Assembly (NCBI RefSeq): GCF_018860745.1
Contig: NZ_JAHKPY010000003.1
Coordinates: forward strand, 62,001 to 126,000
Length of the DNA stretch: 64,000 nt
DNA from: Zobellia uliginosa
GTDB lineage: Bacteria; Bacteroidota; Bacteroidia; Flavobacteriales; Flavobacteriaceae
Reading direction: 5' to 3'
Shown here: positions 10,863 to 19,396 of the stretch, piece by piece
How positions within the stretch are numbered: the stretch's first letter is position 1
Layout: each line of letters starts with the position of its first letter
Notes under the pieces: generated by a model
Seen by the model: only the letters and a program-made list of their open reading frames with translations
Database searches by the model: none
What the model was told of the DNA's origin: nothing
Made by a program: the position numbers and the translations under genes

Positions 10863-12581
10863 ATGCAGATTAAAGAAAACCCCGAAGAGTATGACGTGAT
10901 CATCGTTGGCTCTGGGGCAGGTGGCGGTATGGCCACCAAGCAGCTGGCGGATGCCGGATTGAAGGTGGCAGTGGTTGAGGCAGGACCATTCTTTGACCCA
11001 GCGGACCCCAAAACAATGACTCAATTAAAGAACCCTTATGATTCCCCTCGTCGTGGTGCGGGTACCACGCGTGCCTTTGGGGAGTGGGATATGTCATACG
11101 GCGATTGGAGTGTGGATGGAGAACCTTATACCGTTGAAGCGGGTACCAGTTTTAAATGGTGGCGTTCACGTATGCTTGGCGGGCGTACCAACCACTGGGG
11201 AAGGATCTCTCTCCGTTTTGGACCAAAAGATTTTAAGGGGAAGACCCGTGACGGTCATGGTGAGGATTGGCCAATAGGTTATGATGACGTAAAACCATAT
11301 TATGATAAAGTAGATAAACTAATTGGAGTTTTCGGAACTAATGAAGGTTTGGAGAACGACCCGGATGGCTTTTTTCTTCCGCCACCAAAACCAAGATTAC
11401 ACGAACTTTTTTACATAAAAGGAGCCAAGAAATCGGGGATACCTGTAATACCGGGAAGGCTTTCCATGCTTACGAAACGAATTAATAATGAACGAGGGGT
11501 TTGTTTCTATTGTGGTCAGTGTTCCCGATCATGTTCTGTATATGCGGATTTCTCCGCAGGAAGTTGTTTGATCTTCCCGGCTCAGAAAAGCGGAGGGCAA
11601 GTCAAGTTGTATGTCAATGCCATGGTACGTGAGGTTACTACCAATGCAGAAGGTAAGGCCACTGGCGTATCTTACATTAACAAAGAGGACAGAAAAGAAT
11701 ATAAATTAAAGGCAAAGGTGGTAGTATTGGCAGCTTCGGCATGTAGTTCTGCACGTATCCTTTTGAATAGTAAAAGTAAGCAGCATCCTAACGGATTGGG
11801 TAACAGTAGTGATCTAGTAGGTAAATATTTGCATGATTCAACGGGTAGTAGTGGTATGGCTTTTGTTCCGGATTTAATGGATCGTGATGTTTCTTATAAT
11901 GAAGATGGTGTAGGAGGTATGCATGTTTATAGTCCTTGGTGGGGAGATAATAAGAGTTTGGATTTCCCAAGGGGATATCACATTGAAGTTTGGGGAGGAA
12001 TGGGGCAACCCAACTACGGTTTCGGTTTTGACCAAGACAGTTTTAATAAACTGGTGGGGCAGCCTACTGGCGGGTATGGAGATAAACTGCGCGATGATGT
12101 TAAGAGATACTACGGAGCTATTATAGGTTTTGGTGGTAGAGGAGAGGGTCTTGCGGTAAAGGAAAACTACTGCGAGATAGACCCTACTACGGTAGATGAT
12201 TACGGAATACCGGTTCTAAAGTTCAATTATAAATGGTCCGATATAGAAGTGCGTCAGGCAAAACACATGCAGGATACTTTCGAGGAGATTTCGCATAATA
12301 TGGGCGGAATCTATTTGAACAAACCTGGCAAGGACAAGGACTACGGCCTTCATGCGCCAGGCGAGATTATCCATGAGGTGGGAACCACCCGAATGGGTAA
12401 CGACCCAAAGACTTCGGTAACTAACAAATTCAATCAACTCCATGATGTAGACAATGTTTTCATAGTTGATGCAGGACCTTTCGTTTCTCAAGCGGATAAG
12501 AACTGTACTTGGACCATATTGGCCTTGTCATGGAGAGCTTCGGATTACATTATTGAACAACTCAAACAACAAAATATCTAA
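10863..12581 (+). CDS. GMC-family FAD-dependent sugar dehydrogenase, catalytic subunit
   Basis: This protein of 572 residues oxidises a hydroxyl group of a sugar or polyol with FAD. The FAD motif is VIIVGSGAGGG followed by VVEAG; MLGGRTNHWGR and the C-terminal HEVGTTRMG and NCTWTILAL blocks are those of the GMC family. Cys214, Cys217, Cys220 and Cys224 lie in CFYCGQCSRSC. The x5/x3 spacing of Cys214, 220 and 224 matches the three ligands of the 3Fe-4S cluster known from bacterial FAD glucose dehydrogenase. It has no signal peptide and was started at the ATG at 10863 rather than 10836, where the protein homology begins. The small subunit, which carries a Tat signal, starts five bases after its stop, so it is probably exported piggyback. 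Confidence 0.88.
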   Translation: MQIKENPEEYDVIIVGSGAGGGMATKQLADAGLKVAVVEAGPFFDPADPKTMTQLKNPYDSPRRGAGTTRAFGEWDMSYGDWSVDGEPYTVEAGTSFKWWRSRMLGGRTNHWGRISLRFGPKDFKGKTRDGHGEDWPIGYDDVKPYYDKVDKLIGVFGTNEGLENDPDGFFLPPPKPRLHELFYIKGAKKSGIPVIPGRLSMLTKRINNERGVCFYCGQCSRSCSVYADFSAGSCLIFPAQKSGGQVKLYVNAMVREVTTNAEGKATGVSYINKEDRKEYKLKAKVVVLAASACSSARILLNSKSKQHPNGLGNSSDLVGKYLHDSTGSSGMAFVPDLMDRDVSYNEDGVGGMHVYSPWWGDNKSLDFPRGYHIEVWGGMGQPNYGFGFDQDSFNKLVGQPTGGYGDKLRDDVKRYYGAIIGFGGRGEGLAVKENYCEIDPTTVDDYGIPVLKFNYKWSDIEVRQAKHMQDTFEEISHNMGGIYLNKPGKDKDYGLHAPGEIIHEVGTTRMGNDPKTSVTNKFNQLHDVDNVFIVDAGPFVSQADKNCTWTILALSWRASDYIIEQLKQQNI

Positions 12582-12586
12582 AGGCA

Positions 12587-13306
12587 ATGGACAGAAGAAA
12601 GAGTATACAGACCATGATATTGGGGGCCGGAGCAAGTGCAATCGCTTTTCATGGATGCAAGACCGAAGGCGGAGAACCTGCAGTACCGGAAACAGCCGTT
12701 ACCACGGATACCAATTATTTTGGAAGGACGCCCAAAGAATTGGAGCGCATAGAGAAATTGAATGCGGAAGAATTGTTCAATGCGCATGAAATGGAAACTA
12801 TTGCTGTTCTGAGTACGGTAATTCTTCCTCCTAAAGAACCACATGGAGGCCCATTGGAGGCTAATGTTCCCGAATTCATAGAATTTATAGGAAAGGATAT
12901 GCCCGATATGCAGAATACATTATTGGGTGGTCTGATGTGGTTAGATCACAAGTCGAATACGGATAACGGAATAGAATTCAAAGGTGCTACTTTAGAGCAA
13001 CAGAAGCAGATTCTAGACCAGATTTGCAACCAGGATTTGGAGGTGCCATTGGATAATCAACCGCTGGAAATTCAATTTTTTGCCTTGATGCGTAATTTGG
13101 TAGTTACCGGTTACTATACCTCTAAAGTGGGCTTAGCAGATTTAGGCTACAAGGGCAATTCACCAAACGTTTGGGACGGTGTTCCTGATGATGTTCTCAA
13201 GAAACACGGAGTTGCTTATGATCCAGAGTGGATAGCAAAATGTGTAGACCAAAGTAAACGTAACGACATTGCCGAATGGGATGAGAAAGGCAATTTACTA
13301 ACATAA
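12587..13306 (+). CDS. Gluconate 2-dehydrogenase subunit 3 family protein (Tat-exported small subunit)
   Basis: The 239-residue protein begins MDRRKSIQ followed by a hydrophobic stretch and Cys23 (AFHGC), which looks like a Tat signal with a possible lipobox. The remainder resembles the small gamma-type subunit of FAD-dependent gluconate, fructose and glucose dehydrogenases: an acidic helical protein (ETIAVLSTVILPPKE near the start of the domain) that chaperones and exports the flavin subunit. Only five bases separate it from the GMC gene. The family enzymes normally work with a multiheme cytochrome c subunit; none is encoded within several kilobases here. Confidence 0.82.
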   Translation: MDRRKSIQTMILGAGASAIAFHGCKTEGGEPAVPETAVTTDTNYFGRTPKELERIEKLNAEELFNAHEMETIAVLSTVILPPKEPHGGPLEANVPEFIEFIGKDMPDMQNTLLGGLMWLDHKSNTDNGIEFKGATLEQQKQILDQICNQDLEVPLDNQPLEIQFFALMRNLVVTGYYTSKVGLADLGYKGNSPNVWDGVPDDVLKKHGVAYDPEWIAKCVDQSKRNDIAEWDEKGNLLT

Positions 13307-13355
13307 GCGAGTCTGGCTCAGAATGGCTATCGACTTTTAATTAATACATACGAAA

Positions 13356-14174
13356 ATGAAAAAAATCAATGTTTTTATCGCAGCAGCTTTTTTTACGGTA
13401 TCGCTATCGGCACAGGAAGTTGGTTTGCAACTTTACAGTTTACGTAATCAGTTTAAAACCGATGTACCAGGAACACTGGAGACCATAAAAGGTTGGGGAA
13501 TTACAAAAATTGAAGGTGGGGAAACTTACGGTTTATCCTTAGAGGATTTTAAGAATCTTCTGAAAACCAATAGTCTTGATGTGGTGAGTGTTGGAGCTAA
13601 ATTTGGTGATTTAGAAAACAACGCACAACAGGTTGTGGAAAATGCAAAAGCATATGGAGCAAAGTATGTAATGTGTGCATGGGTTCCTCATGACAACAAT
13701 AAGTGGGATTTAGAAGAGACCAAGCATGCTTCCGTAGTATTCAATAAAGCTGGCAAACTTCTAAAAGAGAACGGTATTACATTGGCGTATCACCCTCATG
13801 GATATGAATTTCGCCCGTATGAAGATGGAACTTTGTTCGACTATATGATCAAAAATGCCACGGATTACACTTTTGAATTGGATGTGTTTTGGGCACAACA
13901 CGGTGGAGCGGACCCATTGGCGTTGATGAAGAAGTACAAATCTAAATTCACTTTACTTCACTTAAAGGATATGGAAAAAGGGGTTGAAGGAAATAATACA
14001 GGTCAAGAAGACCATGAAACCAATGTGGTTTTAGGTCAGGGGCAAGTAGATATTGCCGGTATTGTTGCTGAAGCCAAAGAATTGGGTATAGAGTACATGT
14101 TTATTGAAGATGAATCTTCTAGTGTTGTAGAGCAAGTGCCTCAAAGTTTAAGTTATTTAAAGAGTTTGGAATAA
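13356..14174 (+). CDS. Exported TIM-barrel sugar isomerase/epimerase-like protein
   Basis: The protein has 272 residues and starts with a signal peptide (MKKINVFIAAAFFTVSLSAQ), so it acts in the periplasm, which is unusual for this normally cytosolic fold. Candidate metal ligands are Glu in IEGGETYG, His in AYHPHGYEF, Glu/Asp in FELDVFW, His in LLHLKDME and Glu in FIEDESS. It is the third gene of the GMC module, 49 bases after the small subunit, and the block ends at the terminator at 14201. Exported members next to GMC dehydrogenases have been linked to handling 3-keto-sugar products; that role is inferred here. Confidence 0.78.
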   Translation: MKKINVFIAAAFFTVSLSAQEVGLQLYSLRNQFKTDVPGTLETIKGWGITKIEGGETYGLSLEDFKNLLKTNSLDVVSVGAKFGDLENNAQQVVENAKAYGAKYVMCAWVPHDNNKWDLEETKHASVVFNKAGKLLKENGITLAYHPHGYEFRPYEDGTLFDYMIKNATDYTFELDVFWAQHGGADPLALMKKYKSKFTLLHLKDMEKGVEGNNTGQEDHETNVVLGQGQVDIAGIVAEAKELGIEYMFIEDESSSVVEQVPQSLSYLKSLE

Positions 14175-14200
14175 TATCTTATAGTAGTATTTCATAGAAG

Positions 14201-14236
14201 GCCCCTTACCTGAAAAGATAGGGGGCTTTGTTTTTT
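14201..14236 (+). terminator. Intrinsic terminator after the GMC module
   Basis: An 11-bp stem (14201-14211 with 14216-14226; one G-U pair and one mismatch) with a GAAA loop is followed by a T-rich tract (TTTGTTTTTT). Confidence 0.75.
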
Positions 14237-14400
14237 GAAAAAACTACAAATAATTTAAAAATCATAAAAGTTAGACTTTTTGTATTCCGGGTATTTAAGA
14301 GTGGTTTAGTTATCCATTAGTACTGAATATTACTAGAGCATTTATATAACCGATACTAAAAAATACTTACCTTATGGTCGCTTAAATCAAACAGCTACTT

Positions 14401-16257
14401 ATGTGTTCCCACAGACCAATAAAGTTTTTTGTGCTTATCAGCGCACTTGTTTTTATGCTGAGTTCGTGTGCAAAAAAAGAAAACAACAGAAATTATCTAC
14501 TTGAGGGTACCCTAAAAAAATGGCATCCAATAACCTTAACATTTGAAGGGCCGGAAGTATCGGAAACGGACTCTCTAAATCCTTTTTTAGATTATTCATT
14601 ACTTGTTAATTTTTCTAATAAAGACACCACATACAATGTTCATGGTTATTTTGCTGCAGATGGAGATGCAGCAAATTCAAGTGCAACATCGGGAAATAAA
14701 TGGCGAGTTAAATTTTCCCCTGGTAAAACGGGGAAATGGGATTTTAATGCTTATCTGATGGAAGGTGAAAACATAGCCGTTAAACAATTCACTTTACCTA
14801 AGAAAAATAAAAGTATTTGGAATGTAAATGGAAGTTTTGAAGTTGCGCCTATAGATTCTACCGCAAGCGGATTTTATAGCAACGGCTTGCTCGTTTACAA
14901 TGGCACTCATTATCTCAAGCAAAGTGAAACGGGAAAACCTTTCTTAAAAAATGGAGTTGGTAGTCCAGAGAACTTTTTGGCCTTTTCCGAATTTGATGGT
15001 ACGTATGATAATGGAGGCCCTGCAACACCAACCCTAGAGGAGGGCTTACATGAATATGCCGCCCATGTAGATGACTGGAAAGACTCAGATCCGGTTTGGG
15101 GATTTTATAATGGAAAAGGTATTATAGGTGCACTTAATTATCTATCCGGGAAAGGTATGAATAGCCTTTACTTCCTGGTCATGAACGAGAACGGAGATGG
15201 CAATGATGTCTGGCCGTGGATAGCGCACAATAAGCAAACGCGATATGATGTAAGCAAATTGGACCAATGGGAAATGGTTTTTACCCATATGGATAGGCTG
15301 GGTATGGCCATGAACGTATTTACACAAGAAACGGAAAACGATACCATACTAAACAAAGGGGAACTAGGATTGGAAAGAAAACTTTTTTATAAAGAATTAG
15401 TAGCTCGTTTTGGTCATCATTTAGGTGTAGTCTGGAATTTAGGAGAAGAAACCAACCGAAGCCCGGAACAGTTAAAGACTTATGCGGACTACATTCGTAA
15501 AATAGACCCTTATAAGCATCCAATTGCAGTTCATAATCATGTAAGGGTTACCGGAGAGCGTAGAGAAGGTAGGCCATTGGACCCCATTAAAGAAACGTTT
15601 ACTCCTATGTTGGGCTATAAAACATTTGAAATTCCCTCTTTACAGATGTATGATACCACGGAGGTACATAAAGAAGTGAAAAAATGGTTGGATTTATCCG
15701 TTAAAAAGAAGAGGCCATGGGTAGTGTATTTAGATGAAATTGGCCATTGGGATATTGGTGTTACAACGGATACGGCAACGAATAATAATCATGATATGGT
15801 TATGCGCAGCAGCCTTTGGGGCAGCTTAATGTCTGGCGCGGCGGGAACTTCCTGGTATTTTGGTGGTACAGACGTTCCAAATAATGATATTTCGGCAGAG
15901 GATTTTAGGGCTCGTGATGCGTGGTGGGATATTAGTAATAATGCCAGAAAATTTTTTGAAGACCATTTGCCGTTCGAAACAATGCAAAATCATGACGAGT
16001 TGTTGAGCAATGATAAAGCATACTGTTTTGCTACAAAAGATGAGATCTACGTAGTGTATTTGCCTAAAAATGAAACTACGGATTTGGCTATAGGGGATGG
16101 CGCTTTTACTATTGCTTTTTATGACCCCAAGGCAGGAGGAATGCTCTTTGATAAACAAAACGAAGGATGGAAAATCACCAAACCCAATAGTGTAGAATTA
16201 TCCGCATATAATGGGCAAAAAGAGAAAGATTGGGTAATTGTTATTGCAAGAAAGTAA
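14401..16257 (+). CDS. DUF5060-domain glycoside hydrolase lipoprotein
   Basis: The 618-residue lipoprotein has its lipid Cys at about residue 23 (MLSSCAKK). Residues of about 35-135 form the DUF5060 beta-sandwich (LTFEGPEVSE... KWRVKFSPGKTGKWDF). A (beta/alpha)8 catalytic domain follows, and a C-terminal beta domain (IAFYDPKAGGMLFD) resembles the putative collagen-binding domain found in GH140-like proteins. Glu349 or Glu350 in WNLGEETN and Glu446 in YLDEIGHW sit where clan-A retaining glycosidases keep acid/base and nucleophile. The substrate cannot be read from sequence; the esterase and sulfatase neighbours fit a decorated algal or plant glycan. Confidence 0.75.
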   Translation: MCSHRPIKFFVLISALVFMLSSCAKKENNRNYLLEGTLKKWHPITLTFEGPEVSETDSLNPFLDYSLLVNFSNKDTTYNVHGYFAADGDAANSSATSGNKWRVKFSPGKTGKWDFNAYLMEGENIAVKQFTLPKKNKSIWNVNGSFEVAPIDSTASGFYSNGLLVYNGTHYLKQSETGKPFLKNGVGSPENFLAFSEFDGTYDNGGPATPTLEEGLHEYAAHVDDWKDSDPVWGFYNGKGIIGALNYLSGKGMNSLYFLVMNENGDGNDVWPWIAHNKQTRYDVSKLDQWEMVFTHMDRLGMAMNVFTQETENDTILNKGELGLERKLFYKELVARFGHHLGVVWNLGEETNRSPEQLKTYADYIRKIDPYKHPIAVHNHVRVTGERREGRPLDPIKETFTPMLGYKTFEIPSLQMYDTTEVHKEVKKWLDLSVKKKRPWVVYLDEIGHWDIGVTTDTATNNNHDMVMRSSLWGSLMSGAAGTSWYFGGTDVPNNDISAEDFRARDAWWDISNNARKFFEDHLPFETMQNHDELLSNDKAYCFATKDEIYVVYLPKNETTDLAIGDGAFTIAFYDPKAGGMLFDKQNEGWKITKPNSVELSAYNGQKEKDWVIVIARK

Positions 16258-16276
16258 TAACTTGCACAAAACTTGA

Positions 16277-16301
16277 AAACCAGGTTGGTTTAATTTTTTT
16301 T
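16277..16301 (+). terminator. Intrinsic terminator after the DUF5060 gene
   Basis: A short hairpin (AAACCA, 3-base loop, TGGTTT at 16277-16291) is followed by AA and eight T residues (16294-16301). Confidence 0.55.
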
Positions 16302-16345
16302 CAGAGATAGATGTAACAATGATACACTATCGATAAACTATTTTT

Positions 16346-17068
16346 ATGAGGAAATTTTTTAGTACCATTTTCCTATTGATGCTTTTTGTTTCGTGTGGTG
16401 AAAACCCTAAGGGTAAAAATGAAATAGAACAAAAGGAAGAAGTAGCTGTTGAGCAACAAGATACCGTTATTAAAGAGAAAAAAACACCCAAAAATATTTT
16501 TCGAACATTTGAAAAATTGAAGGATACCACATTCGTTCGCTTGGCCGATTTTAGTGATGGCTTTGCATATGAGATGAGGTATGCCACCAAGAATAATTTT
16601 CTAAAAGAACAAGTCTATGAATGTGCAGAATGCTATACCCGTGTCATAACGGCAAAGGCATTGTTGAAAGCGAATGAAGATTTCAAACAGAGCGGTGTAC
16701 GAATTAAATTTTTTGACTGCTACAGACCTAATTCCGTTCAATATAAAATGTGGAAAATAGTCCCAAATCCTCAGTATGTCGCAAATCCTAAAAAAGGATC
16801 TATTCATAACAAAGGTGGCGCGGTAGACATTACTTTGGAGTCATTGGATGGAGAAGAACTAGATATGGGAACCGATTTTGATTTCTTCGGAAAACGGGCG
16901 TATCATGATAATTTTGATTTACCAAAAGAGGTGTTGGATAATAGAAAACTCTTAAAAGAAACAATGGAAAAGCATGGTTTTTGGTCTACCAGAACAGAAT
17001 GGTGGCATTATAATTTAAATGGAGCGCATAAGTACCCGATTGCTAACTTTAAGTGGGATTGTAATTAA
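16346..17068 (+). CDS. ddpX: D-alanyl-D-alanine dipeptidase, VanX/DdpX type (peptidase M15D), lipoprotein
   Basis: This zinc enzyme cleaves D-Ala-D-Ala. The 240-residue protein has a lipoprotein signal (lipid Cys17, FVSCGEN). It carries His154 and Asp161 in SIHNKGGAVD and Glu218 and His221 in EWWH, with Arg127 in DCYRPNS. This matches the SxHxxGxAxD and ExxH zinc/catalytic pattern of VanX, with nearly identical spacing. Lack of any vanH/vanA neighbours argues for peptidoglycan turnover or dipeptide scavenging in the periplasm rather than glycopeptide resistance. The next gene starts 12 bases after its stop. Confidence 0.9.
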   Translation: MRKFFSTIFLLMLFVSCGENPKGKNEIEQKEEVAVEQQDTVIKEKKTPKNIFRTFEKLKDTTFVRLADFSDGFAYEMRYATKNNFLKEQVYECAECYTRVITAKALLKANEDFKQSGVRIKFFDCYRPNSVQYKMWKIVPNPQYVANPKKGSIHNKGGAVDITLESLDGEELDMGTDFDFFGKRAYHDNFDLPKEVLDNRKLLKETMEKHGFWSTRTEWWHYNLNGAHKYPIANFKWDCN

Positions 17069-17080
17069 CGAATATTTGCC

Positions 17081-17995
17081 ATGAACAAATTCATATTCCT
17101 AACCGTATTCGCAATGAGTGTAAATGTATTTTCACAAGATACGATAATGCCGTTATGGCCAAAAGATAAGATACCTAATCATGTTGTTTCTGATGAAAAG
17201 GAAGTTCACGAGATAAAAGATATTTTAAGAATAAGTAAGGTTCAAGAGCCAACCATTGAAGTGTATTTACCTTCAAAAAAGAATGCCACAGGAGAAGCGA
17301 TTGTTATTTTTCCCGGAGGAGGATATCGCATATTGGCATATGATTGGGAAGGCACCGATATTGCAAAGTTTTTAAACAGTAAAGGTATTGCGGGCATTGT
17401 AGTTAAGTACAGGCTACCATCGGCAATTTCTCAGACTAAACAAGAAGATGTTCCTTTAATAGATGCGCAACGTGCTTTGCGAATGGTTAGGAGCAAAGCT
17501 GAGGATTTTAATATTGATCCAAATAAAATTGGGGCTATGGGTTTTTCGGCTGGCGGACATTTAGCCTCTACCTTAGGAACTCATTTTAATGAAAATGTTT
17601 ATTCACCAATTGATGAAGCGGATAATTTAAGTGCAAGGCCAGATTTCATGGTACTTTGTTATCCTGTAATTACGTTTAACGAAACATCAACTCATCAAGG
17701 TTCTCAGAACAATCTGTTGACAAAAAAACCTAAGTCGGGGGCAGTTGAACGTTTTAGCAATGAGAAACAAATAACGGCCAATACACCGCCTACCTTTTTG
17801 TTGCATGCCACTGATGATAAATCTGTTCCTGTAGAAAATAGCTTGGTTTTTTACAAAAAACTGGTAGAGAACAATGTTTCTGCAAGCCTACACATTTTTC
17901 CCAAAGGAGGCCATGGCTTTGGTTTGGGGTTAAAAGACAACTATTTGCGAACCTGGCCCGAGCTATTGTTTGGTTGGATGGAGAGTCTAGACTAG
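17081..17995 (+). CDS. Secreted alpha/beta hydrolase, acetylxylan-esterase-like
   Basis: The 304-residue secreted protein has a signal peptide of about 18-20 residues (ending NVFSQ). The oxyanion segment is FPGGGYRILAYDWEG (about 78-92) and the nucleophile Ser156 lies in GFSAGGH. HATDDKSVP and GGHGFGLG supply Asp and His. The arrangement is that of the feruloyl/acetyl-xylan esterase-like branch, which removes acyl groups from plant or algal polysaccharides. It is 12 bases behind the dipeptidase gene, so the two are likely co-transcribed despite unrelated roles. Confidence 0.8.
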   Translation: MNKFIFLTVFAMSVNVFSQDTIMPLWPKDKIPNHVVSDEKEVHEIKDILRISKVQEPTIEVYLPSKKNATGEAIVIFPGGGYRILAYDWEGTDIAKFLNSKGIAGIVVKYRLPSAISQTKQEDVPLIDAQRALRMVRSKAEDFNIDPNKIGAMGFSAGGHLASTLGTHFNENVYSPIDEADNLSARPDFMVLCYPVITFNETSTHQGSQNNLLTKKPKSGAVERFSNEKQITANTPPTFLLHATDDKSVPVENSLVFYKKLVENNVSASLHIFPKGGHGFGLGLKDNYLRTWPELLFGWMESLD

Positions 17996-18020
17996 TTGGC
18001 TCTAGTATTTTTCAAAAAAG

Positions 18021-18054
18021 ATTGCTGAATATCTACCTAACTTTTATATTTTTG
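18021..18054 (+). promoter_or_regulatory. Bacteroidota-type promoter of tRNA-Pro
   Basis: TTG at 18022-18024 (-33 box) and TATTTTTG at 18047-18054 (-7 box, consensus TAnnTTTG) are 22 bases apart. The tRNA begins 12 bases after the -7 box. This spacing and both boxes fit the vegetative promoter established for Bacteroides and Flavobacterium. Confidence 0.75.
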
Positions 18055-18065
18055 CAAACCAATTT

Positions 18066-18139
18066 CGGGATGTAGCGCAGCCCGGTAGCGCGCTCGGCTG
18101 GGGGTCGAGAGGTCGCAAGTTCGAATCTTGTCATCCCGA
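18066..18139 (+). tRNA. tRNA-Pro (anticodon GGG)
   Basis: The 74-base gene folds as a full cloverleaf. The acceptor stem CGGGATG pairs with CATCCCG, with A as discriminator. The D arm is GCGCAGCCCGGTAGCGC. The anticodon stem CTCGG/TCGAG holds the loop CTGGGGG, giving anticodon GGG, and the T loop is TTCGAAT. The 3' CCA is not encoded. It has its own promoter and terminator, and no integrase gene lies beside it. Confidence 0.95.
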
Positions 18140-18150
18140 CAAAATCTTTA

Positions 18151-18188
18151 AAAACCTCGTAAATCATATGATTTACGAGGTTTTTTTT
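18151..18188 (+). terminator. Intrinsic terminator of tRNA-Pro
   Basis: A perfect 15-bp stem (18151-18165 with 18170-18184) with an ATAT loop runs into eight T residues (18181-18188). Confidence 0.9.
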
Positions 18189-18393
18189 GTTCGTCACTAT
18201 TGTTCAACCTCTTTATTTCAGCAAGTTTAAAACGTTTTATGGAGTACTATACTTAATCTATAGCATTATGAATTCTTAGAAGAAAAAATTCAAATGCTAA
18301 AAAGAACATAAAATTTAGGAACCTGACTCAAATCAGTTCATCAACAATTAAAACAGCATAGTTTTGATTATTGAATTTCAAAAATCATAAGTT
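18189..18393. other. Intergenic region before the stress-protein gene
   Basis: No gene was seen here. TAGTTTTG at 18359-18366 fits the Bacteroidota -7 box and lies 27 bases before the downstream start codon; the matching -33 box is weak. It is a candidate promoter for the universal stress protein gene. Confidence 0.4.
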
Positions 18394-18855
18394 ATGAAAA
18401 GGGTATGTATTGCATTAGATTACAATCCATCGGCTGAGAAAGTAGGGGAAACCGGTTATGATTATGCCAAGGCCTTGGGTGCGGACGTTTTTTTGGTTCA
18501 TGTTATTGCTGACGCCTCTTACTACGCAATGGATTATTCTCCTTTTATGGGCTACAACAGTCCGTTCATTACTGGTTCTTTGAAAGTGGTAAACGCGTTA
18601 AAAGATGGTGCTTCTAGATTTTTAGAGGATTCGGCGACCCACTTGGGAGGTGAAAATATAAAGACGGCGGTTTTAACAGGTGATGCCCACACAGCAATTT
18701 TGGACTATGTGAAAGAGAACAATATTAATTTATTGGTAGTAGGTACGCATAGCCATAGTTCATTAGAAAATGGGTTGTTGGGTAATACGGCCGTTAAAAT
18801 AGTTAAGCATACTAAAATTCCATTATTGGTTGTGCCCACAAAAGGCGAAAAATAA
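18394..18855 (+). CDS. Universal stress protein, UspA family
   Basis: This 153-residue single-domain cytosolic protein has the Usp fold: an N-terminal beta strand (MKRVCIALDYNPSA) and the C-terminal ATP-binding signature around VVGTHSHSSLENGLLGNTAVKIVKHTKIPLLVVP, which matches G-x2-G-x9-G(S/T) in modified form. Such proteins are induced under starvation and stress. It is a lone gene with a candidate -7 box at 18359-18366. Confidence 0.9.
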   Translation: MKRVCIALDYNPSAEKVGETGYDYAKALGADVFLVHVIADASYYAMDYSPFMGYNSPFITGSLKVVNALKDGASRFLEDSATHLGGENIKTAVLTGDAHTAILDYVKENNINLLVVGTHSHSSLENGLLGNTAVKIVKHTKIPLLVVPTKGEK

Positions 18856-18954
18856 AGACTAAAACGCAATAAGGATTTTGTCTTCTTAGTATGCAATTAA
18901 TACTGGAGACATTTGGTTTTGAGTCTAGTGTTACAATTTTTATATAACAATGCG

Positions 18955-19326
18955 ATGATCAAAAGAAGACTAGTTTTATTTTTTTCAGTTTTACTTATAG
19001 CAGTTAGTTGTAGTAGACCTTTAACCGATACAGATAATGGGTCTACAATTGAATTAACGGAAGATGATGGTTTTCAACTTGTTTTGCAAGGCGAAGGTTT
19101 TCCCGAATATAACTGGCAAATTGTATCAGCCAACAATCACATTAAACTTTCGGAACCGATAACCGCAGAATCCAATGGGTCAATTACAGATTTTGAATTT
19201 AATTTTGAAACAGTAGGAACCGGAGAAGATAAACTTAGGTTAGCATATACGAATGGGAAGGATACCAAAAAAACATTTGAGTTGACCGTAATTGTTGGGA
19301 CTATGGGGCGTATAGAATCGTACTAG
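18955..19326 (+). CDS. Small lipoprotein with a chagasin-like (inhibitor I42) pattern
   Basis: The protein has 123 residues when started at the ATG at 18955; a TTG start at 18913 would only add 14 residues in front of the signal. The lipid Cys is about residue 19 (IAVSCSRP). The mature part is one beta domain. It has a loop EGFPEYNWQIV where chagasin-type cysteine protease inhibitors have NPTTGYxW, and a late block FNFETVGTGEDKLRLAY resembling their FxxxxxGxxxLxLxY. This suggests an exported inhibitor of papain-like proteases, but the key NPTTG residues are not kept, so the call is tentative. Confidence 0.5.
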   Translation: MIKRRLVLFFSVLLIAVSCSRPLTDTDNGSTIELTEDDGFQLVLQGEGFPEYNWQIVSANNHIKLSEPITAESNGSITDFEFNFETVGTGEDKLRLAYTNGKDTKKTFELTVIVGTMGRIESY

Positions 19327-19396
19327 TTACTTATAAAATTAGGTGTAGCCATCCTATTAATTAAAAGAGAATTATTATAAACTTAAATTATTGAAA

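Noticed and set aside
12466-12789. Long open frame overlapping the GMC and small-subunit genes
   Set aside because: It lies in another frame across two well-supported genes and has no recognisable domain.
16346-17068. Glycopeptide-resistance determinant (vanX)
   Set aside because: There are no vanH, vanA, vanR or vanS genes; the protein is a lipoprotein in a carbohydrate context.
18066-18139. tRNA-Pro as an integration site of a mobile element
   Set aside because: No integrase, direct repeat of the tRNA 3' end or element genes were seen on either side.
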